A stretch of 64,000 bases of DNA from Qipengyuania aurantiaca (GTDB lineage: Bacteria > Pseudomonadota > Alphaproteobacteria > Sphingomonadales > Sphingomonadaceae). The stretch covers positions 1,963,501 through 2,027,500 of the forward strand of contig NZ_CP081295.1 in the NCBI RefSeq assembly GCF_019711375.1, read 5' to 3'. The notes beneath the pieces are model-generated. The model was not told the DNA's origin. It saw only the letters and a program-made list of their open reading frames with translations, and made no database searches. The position numbers and the translations under genes are program-made. Position 1 is the stretch's first letter. Every line of letters begins with the position of its first letter. Of the stretch, positions 59,533 to 64,000 are shown piece by piece.

Positions 59533-60374
59533 CCCTGCCGGAAGGCCCAGCGCAAGGTCTTGCCCATGCCCCACGTCGCCGCCCGCGCCGGAAAGGCGCC
59601 AATCCCGGGACGCTCAAGCCCGAGCATGGAGCGCGCAAACGGCGGCAGCAGCGCCACCGCTTCTGCGCCCAGCATCGCCTGAACGGCCGGCGGCGCGCCC
59701 TCGGGCCGCTGGCGCAGGACGAGGTCGGCAATCTCGCGCGCTTGCGGAGAGGTCGCCAGATCGCCGCGCAACTCGCGAAACAGCGCCTCGGCCTCGCGCC
59801 GGTCGAGCGGGACCGGATCGGCTCCCAGCGCGCGGGCGATGACAGCGAACTGCCGGTAATATTCGTCCTGCGCGGCTGCGGGCATGTCGGGGCGGACATG
59901 GCGCAGGTAGGCGGCGAGGAAGCTGGTCGCTTCGGCTACATGGACCCAGGCAAGCGTGCGCGGATCGGTCGCGGAATAGGGCGATCCGTCGGGCAGCGTG
60001 CCGCCGACCTGCGCGTGGATGCGGTTGACCCGTTCTATGGCGCCTTGTGCGTCGTCTCGGTGTCCGAATGTGGTCACCGCAATGAACCGTGCCGTGCGCC
60101 GCAGCCGCCCGTGCATATCGCTGCGAAAATTCGAATGGTCGAGCACACCTTGTAGCGCGTGCGGGTGGAGCATTTGCAGCAGCAGCGAGCGGATGCCGCC
60201 GACCATCATCGCCACGATATCGGCATGAACCAACCGGATCGGCGTATCCTTGTCGAACAGGGCCTCTGCGGAAACCGGCACCGGCTGCTCCCCGCCCTCG
60301 ACATCGTTGAAGACGCCGCGCACCTTTTCGACCAGCTTGAGCCGGAGGTATTCGCTGGGGGAGGGCGACGCCAT
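59529..60374 (-). CDS. DUF2236 (MpaB-like oxygenase) family protein
   Basis: 281-residue protein of the DUF2236 family, known from the rubber-oxygenase/MpaB group. Seen are [35 protein letters not shown] (near 48), with the His residues usual for the family, [13 protein letters not shown] (near 90), a [11 protein letters not shown] motif (near 115), and [17 protein letters not shown] (near 143). Some members bind haem and act as oxygenases or peroxygenases; others have no known role. It ends 4 bp inside the end of the HxlR gene (stop codons overlap as CTAG) and is divergent from the cupin gene. Confidence 0.85.
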   Translation of the reverse strand: MASPSPSEYLRLKLVEKVRGVFNDVEGGEQPVPVSAEALFDKDTPIRLVHADIVAMMVGGIRSLLLQMLHPHALQGVLDHSNFRSDMHGRLRRTARFIAVTTFGHRDDAQGAIERVNRIHAQVGGTLPDGSPYSATDPRTLAWVHVAEATSFLAAYLRHVRPDMPAAAQDEYYRQFAVIARALGADPVPLDRREAEALFRELRGDLATSPQAREIADLVLRQRPEGAPPAVQAMLGAEAVALLPPFARSMLGLERPGIGAFPARAATWGMGKTLRWAFRQG

Positions 60375-60460
60375 GGCGGCAGTCTAGGCGAGCGCCGCAA
60401 CCTTGGCGAGAGGGGAGATTGTCCCCATCTTGCGCGGGCAAGCAGAAACGGAGGGAATGG

Positions 60461-61135
60461 ATGCGGGTGAATGCCGATTTCGACGAGCGCATCGTGGTTC
60501 ATACACGCGAGCTCGACTGGCAGGCCTCGCCGATGAAGGGTGTCGAGCGCAGGATGCTCGACCGGATCGGTGGCGAAGTCGCCCGCGCTACCTCCATCGT
60601 CCGCTACGCGCCCGGCAGCGCTTTCAGCGAGCATACCCATAACGGGGGCGAGGAGTTCATCGTCCTCGAAGGTACCTTCCAGGACGAGCATGGCGACTAT
60701 CCGCGAGGCACCTATGTCCGCAATCCGCCGACGACCCACCATGTCCCGCGTTCCGACGAGGGATGCACCATCTTCGTAAAGCTGTGGCAGTTCGATGCCG
60801 CGGATCGCGACCAGTTCGCGCGCGACATGGGATCGACCGCTCTCGAGGAGGCTGGCGAGGGCGTGCGGACCGCCACGCTCCATGCAGATCCCCGCGAAAC
60901 GGTAGAACTCATCGTCCTCGAACCCGGAGCTTCATGGACCTTGGGCAGCGAGGGCGGGGCAGAAGCGCTCGTGCTGGATGGCAGCCTCGCCGGAGACGAA
61001 ATCCACCTCGGCCTGCACGACTGGATGCGGATGCCGAAAGGCGACACACTCACGCTGAAAACCGGGCCAGAGGGCGCGCGTATCTGGACGAAGACCGGCC
61101 ATCTCGCCCATGTCCGGGAACCCGAAGCGGCCTGA
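60461..61135 (+). CDS. ChrR-like double-cupin protein
   Basis: 224-residue protein from ATG 60461 behind GGAGGG; a longer frame from 60419 is less likely. It has two cupin domains of the ChrR type: the first with [37 protein letters not shown] (near 50-85) and a His-Met-less second around [16 protein letters not shown] (near 145). ChrR itself is a zinc anti-sigma factor, but its N-terminal sigma-binding domain is absent here and no ECF sigma gene is adjacent. It probably acts as a metal-bound small-molecule sensor or dioxygenase-like enzyme. Confidence 0.78.
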   Translation: MRVNADFDERIVVHTRELDWQASPMKGVERRMLDRIGGEVARATSIVRYAPGSAFSEHTHNGGEEFIVLEGTFQDEHGDYPRGTYVRNPPTTHHVPRSDEGCTIFVKLWQFDAADRDQFARDMGSTALEEAGEGVRTATLHADPRETVELIVLEPGASWTLGSEGGAEALVLDGSLAGDEIHLGLHDWMRMPKGDTLTLKTGPEGARIWTKTGHLAHVREPEAA

Positions 61136-61199
61136 AACCGGTTTTCCCTTGCAATGGGCATTGCGGCCCGCGCGTGCCTCCTCTAACCCGCCTCACGAT

Positions 61200-62192
61200 A
61201 TGAACGAGATGACCGACAAGACCTTCGAGCCTTCCGCCAAGACCGTGCTTCCCGCGCCCGACATTGAAGTCGATGTGCGCGAGACCTTCGGCATCGATAT
61301 CGACTGGAAGGTGCCCGCCTTCTCCAAGCCGGATTCGCGAACGCCCGATCTCGACGAAGCCTATGTCTTCGATCCGGACACGACGCTCGCCATCCTTGCC
61401 GGCTTTGCGCACGACCGCCGCGTCATGGTGCAGGGCTATCATGGCACGGGTAAGTCGACTCACATCGAACAGGTCGCCGCGCGCCTCAACTGGCCGTGTA
61501 TCCGCATCAATCTCGATGCGCATATCAGCCGTATCGACCTCGTCGGGCGCGACGCCATCGTGCTGCGCGACGGCTTGCAGGTCACCGAATTTCGCGAAGG
61601 CCTGCTGCCCTGGGCGCTCCAGCACCCGGTGGCGCTGGTGTTCGACGAATACGACGCAGGCCGTCCGGACGTGATGTTCGTGATCCAGCGCGTGCTCGAA
61701 CAGCAGGGCAAGCTGACGCTGCTCGACCAGAACCGCGTGATCCGCCCCGATGCAAACTTCCGCCTTTTCGCCACCGCCAACACGGTCGGCCTCGGCGACA
61801 CGAGCGGTCTTTATCACGGCACGCAGGCGATCAACCAGGGCCAGATGGACCGCTGGAACATCGTCACCGCGCTGAACTACCTGCCGGCCGAAACCGAGCA
61901 GCAGATCGTCGAGGCGAAGAACCCCGACACCGATCCCAAGATCCTTGCCGACATGATCAAGGTCGCCGATCTTTCGCGCCAGGGCTTCATCAACGGCGAC
62001 ATCAGCACGGTGATGAGCCCGCGCACGGTGATCACCTGGGCGCAGAACTACGCCATCTTCAAGGATGTCGGCTTCGCCTTCCGTCTCTCTTTCCTCAACA
62101 AATGCGACGAGGAAGAGCGCATGCTGGTGGCCGAATATTACCAGCGCGTCTTCGGTGACGATTTGCCCGAAAGCGTGGTCGGCAAGAACTAG
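61200..62192 (+). CDS. cobS: Cobaltochelatase subunit CobS (AAA+ ATPase)
   Basis: 330-residue AAA+ ATPase that, with CobT and CobN, inserts cobalt in aerobic cobalamin synthesis; it is also kept in many alphaproteobacteria that do not make B12. Start ATG 61200. Motifs are Walker [10 protein letters not shown] (near 80), [11 protein letters not shown], a Walker B-type [13 protein letters not shown], the [10 protein letters not shown] sensor stretch (near 195) and [13 protein letters not shown] near the C-terminus. The usual cobT does not follow within the window; the next gene is an unrelated lipoprotein. J-domain, bolA and cobS form a frequent alphaproteobacterial neighbourhood. Confidence 0.92.
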   Translation: MNEMTDKTFEPSAKTVLPAPDIEVDVRETFGIDIDWKVPAFSKPDSRTPDLDEAYVFDPDTTLAILAGFAHDRRVMVQGYHGTGKSTHIEQVAARLNWPCIRINLDAHISRIDLVGRDAIVLRDGLQVTEFREGLLPWALQHPVALVFDEYDAGRPDVMFVIQRVLEQQGKLTLLDQNRVIRPDANFRLFATANTVGLGDTSGLYHGTQAINQGQMDRWNIVTALNYLPAETEQQIVEAKNPDTDPKILADMIKVADLSRQGFINGDISTVMSPRTVITWAQNYAIFKDVGFAFRLSFLNKCDEEERMLVAEYYQRVFGDDLPESVVGKN

Positions 62193-62208
62193 GCGGTCGC
62201 ATACGGTG

Positions 62209-62709
62209 GTGAAAACCAGGATCGCTCTATCGCTGACGTGTCTTGCCGCGCTGGGCGCGTGCGACGCCGTGTCGGGTCCCAAATACGAGATCAGCATGGA
62301 GATGCGCGACCTCGCCGGGCCGTGGCTCTCCGACGAAGAGAAGAGGGCGATGGAAGCGGAATTTCTCGCCGAATGGGCTGGCGGCCCCCAGTGTGTCGGG
62401 GCGCAAACGTTCGGGGACTGGAAATCGATCGTTGAAGAGGTTTCCGCGATGGGCGCCGACAAGGGGTGTGAGAGCGAGATCACCCAGCAAGACGAAACTG
62501 GCTTTACCAGGGTAATGCGTTGCACCGGCAAAGGTGAAGGCGATTTTGTCTCAGACGGCTCGCAATTGGTTGCAACCACCACCGCCTACGTGGATGGCGA
62601 TAATTTCCGGTTCGAAACGCGCTTCGATTTCGGGCATGAAGAGATACCGGGTAGCTTCGCCTATACTCTGGCCGGGACAGGCAGACGCGTAGAGACGTGC
62701 AGCACATAG
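62209..62709 (+). CDS. Small lipoprotein, DUF3617-like
   Basis: 166-residue exported protein starting at GTG 62209 (GTG 62206 equally possible), with a hydrophobic segment ending in the lipobox ALGAC. The mature part carries three or four Cys, a MRDLAGPWLSD stretch and a C-terminal region with repeated strand-like motifs (TRVMRCTGKGEGDFVSDG, TTAYVDGDNFRFETRFDF) that recall the DUF3617 family of periplasmic proteins, but the match is weak. It starts 16 bp after the cobS stop, so it may be co-transcribed. Function unknown. Confidence 0.6.
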   Translation: MKTRIALSLTCLAALGACDAVSGPKYEISMEMRDLAGPWLSDEEKRAMEAEFLAEWAGGPQCVGAQTFGDWKSIVEEVSAMGADKGCESEITQQDETGFTRVMRCTGKGEGDFVSDGSQLVATTTAYVDGDNFRFETRFDFGHEEIPGSFAYTLAGTGRRVETCST

Positions 62710-62784
62710 TTCGAAGCCTGTCGTCACAGGTTCATCTCCGAGACCCTATGCATAGCTGTGTTAATAGGATAGCACAGTAGCTCC

Positions 62785-64000
62785 ATGGGCGTTATCGATT
62801 CCATCCTTCGCCGCGATCGGCCCGAACCCGCACCTCCGGGCCATCGCGGCTATTACGCGCTGAGCGATGACTGGGATGATGACGACAGTTGGGACGACCG
62901 GCTGGACGCGGTCGATCACGCGGTGCTGGCCGAAGAGCGCAAACGCCAGAAATGGTGGCAGCGCGAACACTGGTTCGGTCGCCGCAAACGCTGGTGGGTG
63001 GTTCGCATCATCGCCGGCATTCTGGCGCTGTTCATGGCGCTCGTCGCCTGGCTCGCGGTGACTGCCCCGCTCAACAAGTCACTCGAGCCGATTGCCCCGC
63101 CGCAGATCACGCTGCTCGCTTCGGACGGCACGCCGATCGCCCGCAACGGCGCGGTGGTGGACGAGCCGGTCGATATCGACACGTTGCCGCCCCACGTGGT
63201 CGAGGCCTTCCTCGCCATCGAGGACCGCCGCTTTTACGATCACTGGGGTGTCGACCCGCGTGGCATCGCACGCGCCGCTTTCACCGGCACGGGTGGCGGT
63301 TCCACGATCACGCAGCAGCTGGCCAAGTTTACCTTTCTTACTCCCGAACGCAGCCTGTCACGCAAGGCGCGCGAGGCGCTGATCGCCTTCTGGCTGGAAG
63401 CCTGGCTGACCAAGGACGAGATCCTCGAACGCTACCTGTCGAACGCCTATTTCGGCGACAATGTGTATGGCCTGCGCGCAGCCAGTCTGCATTATTTTTA
63501 CCGCAAGCCCGAAAACCTCCTGCCGAACCAGGCCGCGATGCTCGCAGGCCTGCTCCAGGCACCAAGCGCCTATGCGCCGACCCGGCATTACGAGCGGGCG
63601 GAAAAGCGCATGAAGCTGGTGGTGCAATCGATGGTCGCGGCAGGCTACATCACCGAGGACGAAGCGCGTGCCATGCGCTCTCCGGCGCTCGACGTGCGGT
63701 TGAAGAGCGACCTTCCCACCGGCACCTATTTCGCCGACTGGGCGCTGCCCGAAGCGCGCCAGATGTCGGAGACGGGCTACGCCCGCCAGACGCTCACCAC
63801 CACGCTCGATGCGCGGCTCCAGAACATCGCGCGCCGGGTGACCTCGCGCGCGCCGCTGGGCGAGGCGCAGGTGGCGCTGGTCGCCATGCGCACAAATGGC
63901 GAGGTCGTCGCCATGATCGGCGGCAAGGATTACGAGAAATCGCCCTTCAACCGCGCCACGCAGGCCAAGCGCCAGCCCGGCTCTACCTTCAAGCTCTTCG
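62785..64000 (+). CDS. Class A penicillin-binding protein (transglycosylase/transpeptidase), 3' end cut off
   Basis: Bifunctional peptidoglycan synthase running off the window after about 405 residues. The start is ATG 62785 (MGVIDSILRRD). An acidic/basic cytoplasmic head is followed by one membrane helix (about 73-93), then the GT51 transglycosylase domain: AIEDRRFYDHWGVDPRGIARA (Glu catalytic, near 145), GGSTITQQLAKFTFL, and YLSNAYFGDNVYGLRAAS. The transpeptidase domain begins near 335 and the active-site motif QPGSTFKLF (Ser/Lys) is the last thing seen. It is 75 bp after the lipoprotein. Localisation is the inner membrane facing the periplasm. Confidence 0.9.
   Translation, partial: MGVIDSILRRDRPEPAPPGHRGYYALSDDWDDDDSWDDRLDAVDHAVLAEERKRQKWWQREHWFGRRKRWWVVRIIAGILALFMALVAWLAVTAPLNKSLEPIAPPQITLLASDGTPIARNGAVVDEPVDIDTLPPHVVEAFLAIEDRRFYDHWGVDPRGIARAAFTGTGGGSTITQQLAKFTFLTPERSLSRKAREALIAFWLEAWLTKDEILERYLSNAYFGDNVYGLRAASLHYFYRKPENLLPNQAAMLAGLLQAPSAYAPTRHYERAEKRMKLVVQSMVAAGYITEDEARAMRSPALDVRLKSDLPTGTYFADWALPEARQMSETGYARQTLTTTLDARLQNIARRVTSRAPLGEAQVALVAMRTNGEVVAMIGGKDYEKSPFNRATQAKRQPGSTFKLF

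Noticed and set aside
1-64000. CRISPR array, insertion sequence, rRNA operon, integrase or conjugation genes.
   Set aside because: No regularly spaced repeats, transposase or recombinase signatures, or rRNA segments were seen on reading the window.

Overview
The window is GC-rich, densely packed chromosomal DNA from an alphaproteobacterium. Sphingomonadales, and probably Erythrobacteraceae (Erythrobacter/Qipengyuania-like), is the best guess. The reasons are the two large TonB-dependent receptors, the PurS/PurQ split enzyme, the infA-maf-RNase E/G-yacG-tRNA-Phe string, the hisG-hisD-nusB-thiL string, a CobS with a J-domain protein nearby, and a perfect alphaproteobacterial general-stress (EcfG-type) promoter. 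Genus is inference; no rRNA is present. Nearly all of the sequence is ordinary chromosome, and no integrase, transposase, CRISPR array or prophage block was seen.

Layout. 1-6.1 kb: end of an ABA4-like membrane protein, an acyl-CoA ligase overlapping a DUF938 methyltransferase, two tandem entericidin-like lipoproteins behind a stress promoter, a small membrane protein, a lone CpaF ATPase and an EamA exporter. 6.1-11.4 kb: glmS, a membrane GGDEF/EAL protein, purQ and purS. 11.4-19 kb: a TonB receptor, a secreted M16 protease, a lipid/diacylglycerol-kinase-like protein and a secreted unknown, ending at purC. 20-24 kb: an orphan tail-spike-like protein, a Na+/H+ antiporter and a HPr-kinase-like protein. 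24-26 kb: tRNA-Phe and the infA string. 26.3-36 kb: a second TonB receptor with an unusual Cys-bearing insert, a hydrolase/wax-ester-synthase pair, a HI0933-type flavoprotein, an amino acid permease and uvrC. 36-45.4 kb: a GDSL esterase with an EF-hand, a DEAD-box helicase, a divergent YgiC/YgiB-like pair, an M14 peptidase and tesB. 45.4-51.2 kb: hppA, thiL, nusB, hisD, hisG. 51.2-55.8 kb: DUF2332, epoxide-hydrolase-like enzyme, SDR, pirin, bolA and a J-domain protein. 55.8-61.1 kb: an accessory stress/detoxification block of five tightly packed minus-strand genes (RibD/DHFR-like, PhnB-like, GST, double glyoxalase-fold, DUF1428) with a divergent HxlR regulator, then DUF2236 and a cupin. 61.2-64 kb: cobS, a small lipoprotein and the front of a class A penicillin-binding protein.

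How it works together. Purine (purC, purS, purQ), histidine (hisG, hisD), amino-sugar (glmS) and thiamine (thiL) synthesis are housekeeping. Envelope functions are prominent: two outer-membrane receptors, secreted M16 and M14 peptidases, lipoproteins, a PBP, c-di-GMP turnover and a proton-pumping pyrophosphatase. The most noteworthy signals are the EcfG promoter driving a tandem entericidin pair, the HxlR operator-like repeats 21 bp apart at the head of the detoxification operon, the duplicated Cys-to-Cys helical insert in the second TonB receptor, the EF-hand loop in the GDSL esterase, the lysine/alanine/proline tail on the wax-ester synthase, and the orphan tail-spike-like protein. I did not find a clear-cut wholly new multi-gene system; these are the best candidates for new biology.
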